A stretch of DNA of 64,000 nt, from assembly GCA_019137195.1 (NCBI GenBank), contig JAGVSR010000147.1, positions 18,957 through 82,956 of the forward strand. Direction: 5' to 3'. Both the position numbers and the translations under genes were made by a program. This document shows, piece by piece, positions 45,860-56,345 of this stretch; the first letter of the stretch is position 1; every line of letters begins with the position of its first letter. Under the pieces are notes generated by a model. That model was not told the DNA's origin. It saw only the letters and a program-made list of their open reading frames with translations, and did no database searches. This DNA is from Alphaproteobacteria bacterium. GTDB taxonomy: Bacteria > Pseudomonadota > Alphaproteobacteria > Rhizobiales > Hyphomicrobiaceae.

Positions 45860-47038
45860 ATGCGCTCGTCCCTGCCATCACTCGTCAACTCCCGCGCGGC
45901 CACTGCGGGTCCGAGAAGATGGCGGTGCGATGCGCTCGCAATCCGCTCAATGCGCCCGGCAAGTCACGCCGGGGCCCTGCCCCGCCGGGGTGAGGACTGC
46001 GGCAGCCGCTCGACCTGGACGTGGCTAAGACATTGGTCGGCCGCACGGCTCGCCGTTACGCTCGTAGCGCTCTCCACCCCCGCATCCGCTGGCACACTTG
46101 ACGTCGTGAAGGCGCGCGGCACCTTGAACTGCGGCGTCAACACTGGATTGGCAGGCTTCTCCCAGCCCGACGACAAGGGCGAGTGGAAAGGTCTCGACGT
46201 CGACCTCTGCCGCGCGATCGCCGCTGCCGTGTTCAACGACGTGACGCGCGTAAAATACGTGCCGCTGACCGCCAAGGAGCGCTTCACGGCCCTGCAGTCG
46301 GGCGAGGTCGACCTCCTCTCCCGCAACACCACATGGACCATGAGCCGCGATACCTCGCTCGGACTGAGCTTCGTCGGCGTCATGTACTACGATGGCCAGA
46401 GCTTCATGGTGAAGAAGTCGCTCGGCGCGACCAAAGTCGAGGATCTCGCTGGCGCCAGCATCTGCGTCCAGACCGGCACCACGAACGAGCTCAACCTCGC
46501 CGACTACTTCCACTCGCGCGATCTTCGCTACTACCCGGTCGTATTCGAGAAGAACGACGAGGCCGTCGCCGCCTACAACACCGGTCGCTGCGACGCCTAT
46601 ACGACCGATAGCTCGGGCCTCTTCTCCGAGCGCCTGAAGCTCGGGCAGAACGAGGAGCATGTCATATTCGAGGAGCGCATCTCGAAGGAGCCGCTGGGAC
46701 CCGCCGTGCGTCAGGGCGATGCCGTGTGGGCCAACGTCGTACGGTGGACGCTTTTTGCCATGCAAAACGCCGAGGAGCTTGGCGTTGCGAGCACGAACGC
46801 AAGCGAGATGCTGCAATCGAAAAGGCCTGAGATCCGCCGCCTTCTGGGCCGCGAGGGATCGTTCGGCAAGGGTCTTGGCCTCACCGACGACTGGGCCTTC
46901 CGCATCGTGTCGCTGGTCGGCAACTACGGCGAAAGCTTCGAGCGAAACCTCGGTGCCGGCTCAAGGATCGGCATCCGGCGCGGCCTCAATGCACTCTGGA
47001 GTGCGGGCGGCCTCCACTACCCGCCTCCGATCCGCTAG
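45860..47038 (+). CDS. Amino-acid ABC transporter substrate-binding protein (AapJ-like)
   Basis: The 392-residue protein has a long arginine-rich N-terminus and a signal segment (AARLAVTLVALSTPASA near residues 60-77) before the mature TLDVVKARGTLNCGVNTGLAGFSQPDDKGEWKGLDVDLCRAIAAAV. This and RFTALQSGEVDLLSRNTTWTMSRD are the AapJ-type family 3 binding-protein pattern. The extended leader is odd for a signal peptide, and no later ATG in frame gives a cleaner start, so the true start is uncertain. It is translationally close to the ATPase gene but lacks permease neighbours. Confidence 0.88.
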   Translation: MRSSLPSLVNSRAATAGPRRWRCDALAIRSMRPASHAGALPRRGEDCGSRSTWTWLRHWSAARLAVTLVALSTPASAGTLDVVKARGTLNCGVNTGLAGFSQPDDKGEWKGLDVDLCRAIAAAVFNDVTRVKYVPLTAKERFTALQSGEVDLLSRNTTWTMSRDTSLGLSFVGVMYYDGQSFMVKKSLGATKVEDLAGASICVQTGTTNELNLADYFHSRDLRYYPVVFEKNDEAVAAYNTGRCDAYTTDSSGLFSERLKLGQNEEHVIFEERISKEPLGPAVRQGDAVWANVVRWTLFAMQNAEELGVASTNASEMLQSKRPEIRRLLGREGSFGKGLGLTDDWAFRIVSLVGNYGESFERNLGAGSRIGIRRGLNALWSAGGLHYPPPIR

Positions 47039-47270
47039 TGTGGCGATTCTGACCTCCGCTTCACGTCTGCGGCCGGGCACATGAGCGGACGTCACAAACT
47101 GAGCTACACGAGATCAATGGCTTGCTAGGCCGTGCCCCTTCGACCGCGACGTTTGATCCGGGTAGACCCGAGGAATGTGACGAACCTCGCGGTCGGGACA
47201 CGAGAAAGGATGTCGGCAAGCTGACTGACGCACCGAACGAGCTGCCCAACCCATGGGGGAGGAAAACGCC

Positions 47271-47693
47271 ATGATGGTTACCAAGATCAGCTACCTCGCC
47301 GTCACGCTCGCCGCCCTCGCGAGCTTCGTCTTCGGCGGCGTCTATTACGGGCTTATGAGCAAGGCCTGGATCTCCGCTCTCGGTCGAAGCGCGGCTGAGC
47401 TCGAGGCACGCGCCCGTCCGATGCCCGTGCTGTTCGCCATCACCATCGCGGCCGAGCTCGCCATGGCCTATGCCCTGGCGGGAATAATTGGCCATATCGG
47501 CGGCGACCACATCCGCCTCGCCACCGGGCTGATTGCCGGACTCGCCGTCTGGCTCGGCTTCATCGTTCCGGCTCTCGTCGTCAACTATTCCTACCAGGGA
47601 CAGCAGGCCAGCCTGATCGCCATCGATGCCATGCACTGGGCCGGTGTCCTGCTCATCCAGGCACTTATCATCGCCTGGCTCAGCGCCGCCTGA
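47271..47693 (+). CDS. DUF1761 membrane protein
   Basis: The 140-residue protein is a four-helix membrane protein matching DUF1761: ISYLAVTLAALASFVFGGVYYGLMSKAWISALG, MPVLFAITIAAELAMAYALAGIIGHIGG, RLATGLIAGLAVWLGFIVPALVVNYSYQGQ and IDAMHWAGVLLIQALIIAWL. The function of the family is unknown. The ATG at 47271 is preceded by GGGGGAGGAAAA; an upstream ATG at 47253 overlaps that ribosome site and is rejected. Confidence 0.88.
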   Translation: MMVTKISYLAVTLAALASFVFGGVYYGLMSKAWISALGRSAAELEARARPMPVLFAITIAAELAMAYALAGIIGHIGGDHIRLATGLIAGLAVWLGFIVPALVVNYSYQGQQASLIAIDAMHWAGVLLIQALIIAWLSAA

Positions 47694-47810
47694 GCCGGCG
47701 TGGGCGCCCCGGCACAAAAACTTCGACCAAGGACGTAGTTGTCCCGTGAGCCCGGCACGCGCATAATTGGCGTTCCAAAAAACAAGAGCATGCCCGGAGG
47801 AAATGGCAGT

Positions 47811-49757
<1,947 letters not shown>

Positions 49758-49801
49758 TCGGGCCGTTTGCGGCCAGCCCAGCCAGCTCAAAGCACAACCT
49801 G

Positions 49802-49842
49802 GGGCCGCACCGGTTACACGGTGCGGCCCGTTCGGTTTTTTT
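49802..49842 (+). terminator. Rho-independent terminator of acs
   Basis: GGGCCGCACCG (49802-49812) and CGGTGCGGCCC (49819-49829) form a perfect 11-base stem with a 6-base loop, followed by GTTCGGTTTTTTT. It lies 44 bases past the acs stop. Confidence 0.95.
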
Positions 49843-49998
49843 GTCCCTCCGTACCTGCAAGGCCCGCACAGCTCCATCCAGGCCGCGGATCCGCACGTGC
49901 TGCCTTGCGGCCGGGATGGCTGCCCGCCTGTGCAAACACGGCGCTGAGTATAGACAGTGCCTAGCGAGGCTCGACCCGTCGATGCACGGTCGAGGCCG

Positions 49999-50877
49999 TC
50001 ACCCCTTCCCCGGGCACCCCGACTCGATCGGCGCGCTGCCGTCGCTCGCCGGGGCTCCGGGCGCGAGCACGTAGCTCTTTCCGCACACGCTGACCCTGGG
50101 CGGCACACGGTCCGTCTCGAACAGGTCGTAACCCGCCTTCAGGCTGCGCCAGAACGCCGTGTTCTCGCCCTCCGGCCTTGTCGCCAGGCTCGCCTCCGTC
50201 ATGCGGAACGGGAACGCCTGCACCTGGAACCGCTTCTGTCCGCCCGCGAGCGCCGCTGTCACGAGCTGCCAGACCTCCGCAATGACACCGTTGGTCATGG
50301 CGTAGCAGCCCACCGAGCCGCAACCGCCATGCACCATCAAGAGCGATCCAGTGCGTCCGTAGGCACGGTCGAATGCATTCGGATACCCGAGATTGAACGA
50401 GCGGTACCAGCGGCTGTTGGGGTTCAAGGCCTCGGCCCCGACCGTATAGAAGCCTTCCGGTGCCTGCCCGTCGCCCTGCTTGAGCTTGGGCCCGAGCCGC
50501 CCTGACCAGCGGCAGATCGGATAGGTGGCGAAGTGGTGGAAGCGCCCGTCGCGCATCATCCAGAGCTCGAGTTCGAACTCCTTCTTGAAGATGCGCATGA
50601 AGACCGGTGCGCCGGTCTTGAGCCCCCGTGCGGCAAGCCGCTCGCCGAGCTTCCCGAGATCCGGCGTGCCTGAGAGCGTGAGTCCAGCCGCGTACAACGC
50701 GTACCGCTGCGAGCGTTCCCAGCGGATCGCCTCATGCTCGAAGTCCTCGCGGAAGATCCACCACAGCGCCAGCGCGGCAACGATAACGGTGCAGAGTAGG
50801 AGGAAGAGGCGGAATGGGCCGGAGCCGCGCTTCCGGCCTCCGGAGCTTCCGCTGCCGGCGATGATGCCAGTGCTCAC
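49999..50877 (-). CDS. L,D-transpeptidase (YafK-like), membrane-anchored
   Basis: The 292-residue protein has a signal anchor (FRLFLLLCTVIVAALALWWIF, about residues 22-42) and a YkuD-type catalytic domain: LELWMMRDGRFHHFATYPICRWSGRLGPKLKQGDGQAPEGFY and the active site LMVHGGCGSVGCYAMTNGVIAEV with catalytic histidine and cysteine. Such enzymes form or cut 3-3 crosslinks or attach proteins to peptidoglycan; the YafK (DpaA) group can also remove bound lipoprotein. It starts at a GTG that overlaps the stop of the paralogous upstream gene (GTGA), so the two are translationally coupled. Confidence 0.9.
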   Translation of the reverse strand: MSTGIIAGSGSSGGRKRGSGPFRLFLLLCTVIVAALALWWIFREDFEHEAIRWERSQRYALYAAGLTLSGTPDLGKLGERLAARGLKTGAPVFMRIFKKEFELELWMMRDGRFHHFATYPICRWSGRLGPKLKQGDGQAPEGFYTVGAEALNPNSRWYRSFNLGYPNAFDRAYGRTGSLLMVHGGCGSVGCYAMTNGVIAEVWQLVTAALAGGQKRFQVQAFPFRMTEASLATRPEGENTAFWRSLKAGYDLFETDRVPPRVSVCGKSYVLAPGAPASDGSAPIESGCPGKG

Positions 50878-51899
50878 CGGTTGAAACCGAGCCCATAGGC
50901 CGGCGGCATGGCCGCGGGCACGGCACCGGCAGCACCCTGAGCGACGCTCACGCCCTGGCCGTCGGCAACAGTCTCCTCGGCCTCGCGCGCCGTTGCCGCC
51001 GCGACCTCGGCCATGTCACGCGTCTTCGGTCCCGTCTCGGTCACACGCTCCGTGGCGAGCTTTTGCTCCGCGGCGAGCGGCACGAACGGCTCGAGCCTCG
51101 GCCGCTCGAAGTGAGGACAGCGGCCTTCCGGATCGATGCGCGCGTTGGCCGGCATCGACACGTTGACCACGTAGCGGCGCTCGCACACCGCGACGGCAGG
51201 TGGAACGCGGCTCGTCTCGAACGCGTCATAGCCCTGCTTCAGCGTCGACCAGAACGCGTAGTGCTTGTGTCCCTTGAAACGCGCCAGCTTCTCGTCCGTC
51301 ATGCGGAACGGAAAGGCGTGCATCTGGAACGCCGGTTGACCGCCGCGGAACGCCTCGCGCGCCAGCGCATAAATCTCCTCGACCAGCGCATCCGTCATCG
51401 CATAGCAGCCGGCGGACTTGCACGCCCCGTGTACCATCAGCGACTGACCGGTGCGGCCGTTGGCGCGGTCGTAGGCGTTCGGATAGCCGACGTTGAAAGC
51501 AACGTGATACTGCGAGTCCGGCTTCATTTGCTGGGGCGTGATCGTGTAGAAGCCCTCGGGGGCCTGCTTGTCGCCCTGTTGGAACTTGGGCCCGAGACCG
51601 CCGGACCAGTTGCAGATCGGATAGGTCTTGAAGTGGTAGAAGCGGCCGTCCTCGCGTGCCTTCCACACCTCGAGCTCGGACTCTTCCTTGAAGATACGAA
51701 CGTAGATCGGCGAGCCGGCCTGCATGCCCTTCTTGCCGAGCAGCGCCACGGTCTCGGCGGAAAGCGGCTGCTCGGCGGCCGTCAGCTCGACTGGCGTGCT
51801 CGTGCAGCCCGGAAAGCCGACCGCAGCAGCAGCCGCGGCGGCGAGCACGAGACTCGCGCGCACAAGGCCCCGTCGGCCGGCTGGGATGATCAGACGCAT
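50874..51899 (-). CDS. L,D-transpeptidase (YafK-like) lipoprotein
   Basis: The 341-residue paralogue of the downstream gene has a lipoprotein signal (RASLVLAAAAAAAVGFPGC, lipobox FPGC near residue 32). The YkuD domain shows LEVWKAREDGRFYHFKTYPICNWSGGLGPKFQQGDKQAPEGFY and the active site LMVHGACKSAGCYAMTDALVEEIY. About 80 further residues of charged/Ala-rich tail are absent from the paralogue. The ATG at 51899 gives the lipobox. A perfect CtrA-type box lies 45 bases upstream of the start codon. Attachment to the outer membrane and crosslinking in the periplasm are likely. Confidence 0.9.
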   Translation of the reverse strand: MRLIIPAGRRGLVRASLVLAAAAAAAVGFPGCTSTPVELTAAEQPLSAETVALLGKKGMQAGSPIYVRIFKEESELEVWKAREDGRFYHFKTYPICNWSGGLGPKFQQGDKQAPEGFYTITPQQMKPDSQYHVAFNVGYPNAYDRANGRTGQSLMVHGACKSAGCYAMTDALVEEIYALAREAFRGGQPAFQMHAFPFRMTDEKLARFKGHKHYAFWSTLKQGYDAFETSRVPPAVAVCERRYVVNVSMPANARIDPEGRCPHFERPRLEPFVPLAAEQKLATERVTETGPKTRDMAEVAAATAREAEETVADGQGVSVAQGAAGAVPAAMPPAYGLGFNR

Positions 51900-52239
51900 A
51901 CGCAATCCCTCTGGCGCACTGCGACCACCATCGATCCTTCCTGTTAACAGGCTCTTAACGTTACATAATCGCAAGAGGCCTCGTCCAGCCCCACGGGGCG
52001 GACCGCCGCATCCTGCATTTTGCCCCTCAATGGGGCACCGTAAAGGCGTGACCACGGCAGGAACCGCCCGCTGGCCCTGCAACACCGTCTGCTGCACCCG
52101 ACCCCGTTCGCCCGCGCTCCGGCTGGCAATCTCCGGCCAGTTTGCGTCCGACTCCGAGGGATGTGCAAACCATAAGGGACATTAGCGAAATCATTGGCTT
52201 AGTGCGGCACTTACCTCGCAAATACAGCAAGGCGCCACA
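51900..52239. other. Promoter region of the L,D-transpeptidase pair
   Basis: These 340 bases lie between the TPR gene stop and the first L,D-transpeptidase start. They include the CtrA-type box listed separately and a small hairpin GCCCC/GGGGC near 52022-52036. No gene is seen. Confidence 0.5.
51944..51959 (+). promoter_or_regulatory. Perfect CtrA-type box upstream of the L,D-transpeptidase genes
   Basis: TTAA (51944-51947), seven bases, TTAAC (51955-51959) is a perfect TTAA-N7-TTAAC element 45 bases before the start codon of the minus-strand transpeptidase gene. This is a plausible core-promoter position for CtrA control. Confidence 0.6.
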
Positions 52240-54351
52240 CTAGGGTTGCGTTGGCAAGGTCGGCGGCTGCACCTCGGTCGTCTTCTTCTCGGCGGCCGGC
52301 TTCGCCTCGAGCCCCTCGACGACCTTCTTCTTGATCCGCTCGAGATCCTCCGGCTCGGGATTGAGGGAAAGTGCCTGGTCCCACTGGAAGCGGGCCTCCC
52401 GCTCGCGCCCGACCTTCCACAGAGCATCGCCCAGGTGGTCGTTGAGAATGGGGTCGTCCGGCCTGAGCTCGACGGCGCGCTCGAGATAGCGGACAGCATC
52501 GTTGTAGTTGCCGAGCCGGAAATGCGCCCAGCCCAGGCTGTCGACGATGAAGCCGTCGTCGGGCTTGAGCGACACCGCCTTCTCGATCAGATCCATGCCG
52601 CCTTTGAGGTGAAGACCCTGATCGATCCAGGAGTAGCCGAGATAGTTGAGGACGAGCGGCTGGTCGGGCGCGAGCTCCAGCGCCTTCTTGAGATCTGCCT
52701 CCGCCGCCGGCCAGTTCTTCAGCCGCTCGTAGCTGGTGCCGCGCGCGTAATAGAGCGCCCAGTGGCGCGCCTCGATCTTCGGAACGAGATTGAGCGCCCT
52801 GGTGTAAGTATCGGTTGCCTCAGAGAAAAGCTTCCGAGACCTTTGGATGGAGCCGAGTGCGTCGAGCACCTGCAGCTGGTCGGCCACCGAAGGCGCGAGG
52901 CCGACTGGCATCGCCCTCCCGCCGCTCACGGTCTCCGCCGCAGGCTCGGCGCCGCTGAGGATGGCGCGCACCGTCTCGGGACCCGCCTTGCCGTCGGCGG
53001 CGAGACCTTTCGCCTTCTGGAACGCCATCACCGCCCGTCGCGTGCCCTCTCCGAAGCGACCGTCGGCCGGCTCCTCGGCGAAGCCCTCCTTGATCAGCGC
53101 CTCTTGCAGTGCCTTGACGTCCTCGCCCTTGGACCCCAGTCGCAACGGTCGGAAGCTCGACACGTCCACCTCTGCGCCACTCGCCTCGGGCACCTCGGCG
53201 ACCGGAGCCGAAGGCGTGTAGGCGGACATGCGATCGAGCAAAGTCGACAGCGTCTGCCGCGCCTCGTCGGAGCGGTCGAGCGAGTTGAGGTTGTAGGCCT
53301 TGCGGATCTCGATCGGCAGCTCGAGCGGCGAGCCCTTGGGAATGCGATTGTAGATCGAGATGGCGTCGTCGTAGCGCTTCGAGCTCTCGTAGGCGTTGGC
53401 GAGAGCAGCGAGCGCGAACTGCTGGTCGGGCACGACGCTCAACGCCATTTGCATGTACAGCGTGCCGGCCGGGACGACACCCTCGCCGATAAGCACCTCG
53501 CCCAGTCCGTAGAACGCCTCCGCCAGCCCGTCGGCTGCGGTCTTCACGATGAGATCGGGCTTGACGCCGGCGACGTTGAGCTCGGCGAGCAGGCTCCGCA
53601 CCAGCGGATGTGCCTCGCCCTGACTGCGGTCGACGTGCTGCTTGAGGATCGACCGCGCCAGCTTGATGTCACCCGCATGCGCGGCGCTCCGGACAAACGC
53701 GAGCGTGGTCCTCAACGACTTCGGATCCTGGCGGAACACGTGCTCGTAGGCACTCCTGGCATCCTGCTTGCGGCCAGCGAGGTCCGCGATCAGTGCCTTG
53801 TGGTAGCGCAGGTAGAATTGCGCCCATTCCGCCTGCTTTGACTGATCGAGAAGCATCAGCGCCGCGCTCGTATTGCCGCGCGCCTGCTCGACCCAGGCCT
53901 GCGCCATGGCTCCGGTCAGCTCGCCGATCGGCCCGGTCGACGCGGCACGAAAATGCTGCAGCGCCTTCTCGTAGCTGCCGGCCTCGAAGTCCCGGAGCCC
54001 GAGGAAAAGGTGCGCTGTGCGATGCTGCGGATCGGACGCGATGAGCTGCTCGGCAAGCTCAATGGTACGTGGGTTGAGCCCCTCGAGCGCCTCCATCTGG
54101 AACGCCTGCTCGAGCAGCATCTCGCTCCCGGGATCACGTTCGAGTGCGCCACGGTAGAACTTGGCCGCGTTGTTGGTGTCCGCCTCCGAGCGGGCGATCC
54201 GGCCGGCGAGATAGCTGCCGACCAGCGAGCGGGTGCCGTCGAAGGCCGACGCTGGCTCGGCGATTGTGGGCTCCTCCGACCGCACGGCCTGGCCGAACAG
54301 CACGGCGAAGGCGACGAACGACAAAGTGGTCCGGGAAAAGCTTGCGCGCAT
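52240..54351 (-). CDS. TPR protein with an inserted peptidoglycan-binding domain
   Basis: The 703-residue exported protein has a signal peptide (FSRTTLSFVAFAVLFGQAVRS) and many tetratricopeptide repeats before and after a PG_binding_1 domain. The inserted domain (about residues 400-467) reads RPLRLGSKGEDVKALQEALI, then DGRFGEGTRRAVMAFQKAKG and DGKAGPETVRAIL. Clear TPR units in the C-terminal half include WALYYARGTSYERLKNWPAAEADLKKALELAPDQPLVLNYLGY and VRYLERAVELRPDDPILNDHLGDALWKVGREREARFQWDQAL. The TPR framework resembles a conserved alphaproteobacterial periplasmic TPR protein; the wall-binding insert is unusual. It lies downstream of the curli-like genes and upstream of the L,D-transpeptidases, all on one strand. 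The ATG at 54351 gives the signal peptide. Confidence 0.88.
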   Translation of the reverse strand: MRASFSRTTLSFVAFAVLFGQAVRSEEPTIAEPASAFDGTRSLVGSYLAGRIARSEADTNNAAKFYRGALERDPGSEMLLEQAFQMEALEGLNPRTIELAEQLIASDPQHRTAHLFLGLRDFEAGSYEKALQHFRAASTGPIGELTGAMAQAWVEQARGNTSAALMLLDQSKQAEWAQFYLRYHKALIADLAGRKQDARSAYEHVFRQDPKSLRTTLAFVRSAAHAGDIKLARSILKQHVDRSQGEAHPLVRSLLAELNVAGVKPDLIVKTAADGLAEAFYGLGEVLIGEGVVPAGTLYMQMALSVVPDQQFALAALANAYESSKRYDDAISIYNRIPKGSPLELPIEIRKAYNLNSLDRSDEARQTLSTLLDRMSAYTPSAPVAEVPEASGAEVDVSSFRPLRLGSKGEDVKALQEALIKEGFAEEPADGRFGEGTRRAVMAFQKAKGLAADGKAGPETVRAILSGAEPAAETVSGGRAMPVGLAPSVADQLQVLDALGSIQRSRKLFSEATDTYTRALNLVPKIEARHWALYYARGTSYERLKNWPAAEADLKKALELAPDQPLVLNYLGYSWIDQGLHLKGGMDLIEKAVSLKPDDGFIVDSLGWAHFRLGNYNDAVRYLERAVELRPDDPILNDHLGDALWKVGREREARFQWDQALSLNPEPEDLERIKKKVVEGLEAKPAAEKKTTEVQPPTLPTQP

Positions 54352-54595
54352 CGAATGGATCCTCTGGGCCCCAAGACCCGACTCCTCTATCGATGAAGCA
54401 TAGCAAAGTTCTTGGCCACTTGGCGACAAGCCAGGAGCCGGTCATACAAGATGTTTGGTCAGCTCCTTGAGCTGCTGTGGAAACTCGCAACGGGCACCGG
54501 GCCACGGCGTGCGTTCCGCCTGGCCCTCTGACACGATCCGGGCACGGGTGGCTGATTGTCGCGCTGGCGGCAGGTTTGCGAGCCGGTCCGCCGGC

Positions 54596-55003
54596 TCAGT
54601 TTCCGATCTGGACCGTAAAGCCTGTACGGCCGTTGCCATTCTGAACCACGTTGCTCGTGCGGCCGCGGCCGAGCTGCAGGATGCCGTAGCTGTTGTTGGA
54701 GCCATTTTGGGTGATCGTGGCCGAGTTGCCGCGCCCGGACTGCAGAATTGCCGCCGCATTGCCCGTGCCGCCGGTCTGCAGGATGGCGGCACCGTTCCTG
54801 CTGCCGCGCTGCTCGACACGCGCCACGTTCTTGAGCGCCTGGATACGCGTCATGATCTGGAGACCCTGCCGCAGCTTCTCGGCTTGCTCGCCCTTGGGCG
54901 TGAACGTGAAGCTGAGCCCCTGGCCCGCGGCGGCCTCGTCGGTCATGGCCGCAAACGCCAGCGCCGCGGTGACGAGAGCGACGCGCGATAGGGATCGAAG
55001 CAT
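54596..55003 (-). CDS. Curlin-repeat protein (CsgB-like)
   Basis: The 135-residue protein has a signal peptide (LSRVALVTAALAFAAMTDEAAA), a non-repeat N-segment (GQGLSFTFTPKGEQAEKLRQGLQIMTRIQALKNVARV), and six full 11- to 12-residue curlin-type units of the form Q-x-G-x-x-N (QRGSRNGAAIL, QSGRGNSATIT, QNGSNNSYGIL and others) ending QIGN. Such units stack as a beta-solenoid amyloid. The extended N-segment suggests a nucleator or anchor role like CsgB. It is the last of three curli-like genes on this strand. Confidence 0.85.
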   Translation of the reverse strand: MLRSLSRVALVTAALAFAAMTDEAAAGQGLSFTFTPKGEQAEKLRQGLQIMTRIQALKNVARVEQRGSRNGAAILQTGGTGNAAAILQSGRGNSATITQNGSNNSYGILQLGRGRTSNVVQNGNGRTGFTVQIGN

Positions 55004-55096
55004 GGGTTTTGTCCTTGGCTTGAGATGGCCTGGCGTCGGCGCCGAATGTGCCCTTCGTTCGGACCCGCGATCATTCCTCACGGCGTCGGAGCTGAA

Positions 55097-55492
55097 CTAG
55101 AGTGCTCCGCCAACCCGCTCGCTGCAGGAGGCTGTGCCGGCACTCGACCTGACCTCGAGCCGTGCGACATAGGAGCCGCCGCCGTCGAGGCTCACCTCGC
55201 CAAGGTGGTTAGGCTGTCCGGGCGAGGCGCTGAAATCGCCGCTCTGGTCGACATTCGAGCTGCCGTCGCCGCCGCGGCTCTTCACGCTGAGCCGATAGGT
55301 GCCGTCGACGTCCGCCCTTGCGTAGACGACGCCTTCGAGCGACACCCCGCCGCGATGCTCCGACACGCGGATCTCGCAGCGGATGCCGCTGGCCTCGCCG
55401 GCGCTCGCCGCCGGAGCACCGCAGCCGACGGCTCCGGCGACCATTGCTACCGCGACGAGCGGCGCGGAAACGAGTGGGAGCGACTTGGTCAT
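55097..55492 (-). CDS. csgH: Curli chaperone CsgH-like protein
   Basis: The 131-residue protein has a signal peptide (LVSAPLVAVAMVAGAVGCGAPAASA) and an immunoglobulin-like beta sandwich (IRCEIRVSEHRGGVSLEGVVYARADVDGTYRLSVKSRGGDGSSNVDQSGDFSASPG, then HLGEVSLDGGGSYVARLEVRSSAGTASCSERV) with a cysteine near each end for a disulfide. This matches CsgH, the alphaproteobacterial counterpart of CsgC that blocks premature curlin aggregation in the periplasm. Its place between two curlin-repeat genes supports the call. Confidence 0.82.
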   Translation of the reverse strand: MTKSLPLVSAPLVAVAMVAGAVGCGAPAASAGEASGIRCEIRVSEHRGGVSLEGVVYARADVDGTYRLSVKSRGGDGSSNVDQSGDFSASPGQPNHLGEVSLDGGGSYVARLEVRSSAGTASCSERVGGAL

Positions 55493-55561
55493 TTGAGACC
55501 TCCATTGAGGAGACCGGGAGGAGCAGAACCCCTCCCGGCCGTGAGACGCGACGCAGGCCGG

Positions 55562-55996
55562 TTAGTCCTGCACGATCACCGACACGTTGCCTGCTCCGAC
55601 CTGCGTCGTGGTAGCGCGGTTGTTGCGGCCAGCCTGGATCACGCCAACGGCATTGCCGCGGCCGTCCTGCGAGGTGACGACGGTGTGGCCCGACCCGAAC
55701 TGGGCGACGCCGGCGATGTTGCCGCGGCCGTTCTGGATCGAGATGGCGGAGTTGCGCCTGCCGACCTGTCCGATGACCGCACGGTTGCGGCTGCCGTTCT
55801 GAGTGGTGACCGAGCTGTTGTAGCGGCCGGTCTGGTCGACCGTCAGGCGGTTGGCATAGCCGCTCTGGCTGCCGGCGGCGCCGTTGAGCCAGCCTCGCTG
55901 GCTAATGCTGACCGACGAGCTGCCCGCATTCGCGGCGGTGGCAGCGACGCCGAGGCTCAGAAGGGCGGCGGTGGTCTTGAGGAAGATGCGGGTCAT
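55562..55996 (-). CDS. Curlin-repeat protein (CsgA-like)
   Basis: The 144-residue protein has a signal peptide (IFLKTTAALLSLGVAATAANA) followed almost wholly by ten 11-residue units, each starting with Q and of the form Q-x-G-x-x-N-x-x-x-x-x (for example QNGSRNRAVIG, QVGRRNSAISI, QNGRGNIAGVA, QDGRGNAVGVI). This is the curlin half-repeat, giving an amyloid fibre core. It is the first gene of the curli-like cluster; the secretion genes csgG, csgE and csgF are not in the window. There is a 349-base divergent gap to the asmA gene. Confidence 0.88.
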   Translation of the reverse strand: MTRIFLKTTAALLSLGVAATAANAGSSSVSISQRGWLNGAAGSQSGYANRLTVDQTGRYNSSVTTQNGSRNRAVIGQVGRRNSAISIQNGRGNIAGVAQFGSGHTVVTSQDGRGNAVGVIQAGRNNRATTTQVGAGNVSVIVQD

Positions 55997-56345
55997 GTCT
56001 CGTCTCCGTGTTGAGCTCGGGATTGCTGTTCCCGTGCGATGAGGCGAGTTCTACGCTCCTCGCTTTGAACCCACTCTGAACCGGGTGTTCAGACACCATT
56101 CAATGTTGTGGCAGGCCTCGGCCCGGCGGCGGCCGCACGAGCCGGAGCCTCGCGATGTCCGGCAAAGCTGCTCCGGCATCGCCTGATGGCGACCGGCAGC
56201 ACACATCGCTTTCCGTGGAAAAAGACACTTCGTCCTGGCGGATGGGTTGCCCCGGACCGACACAATTCACAACTATGAGAAGAATCCAGATTCCTGCCCC
56301 GCCTGGCCCCTTGGTCCGTGCCGGTCAGAGCCATGAGAGCACGCG
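55997..56345. other. Divergent promoter region between curlin and AsmA genes
   Basis: These 349 bases should carry promoters for the curli-like cluster (leftwards) and the AsmA gene (rightwards). I see no gene and no unambiguous promoter or operator. Confidence 0.5.

Noticed and set aside
55562..55996. Tandem DNA repeat in the curlin gene as a noncoding satellite
   Set aside because: The 33-base periodicity follows from the 11-residue protein units and codons vary, so it is coding.
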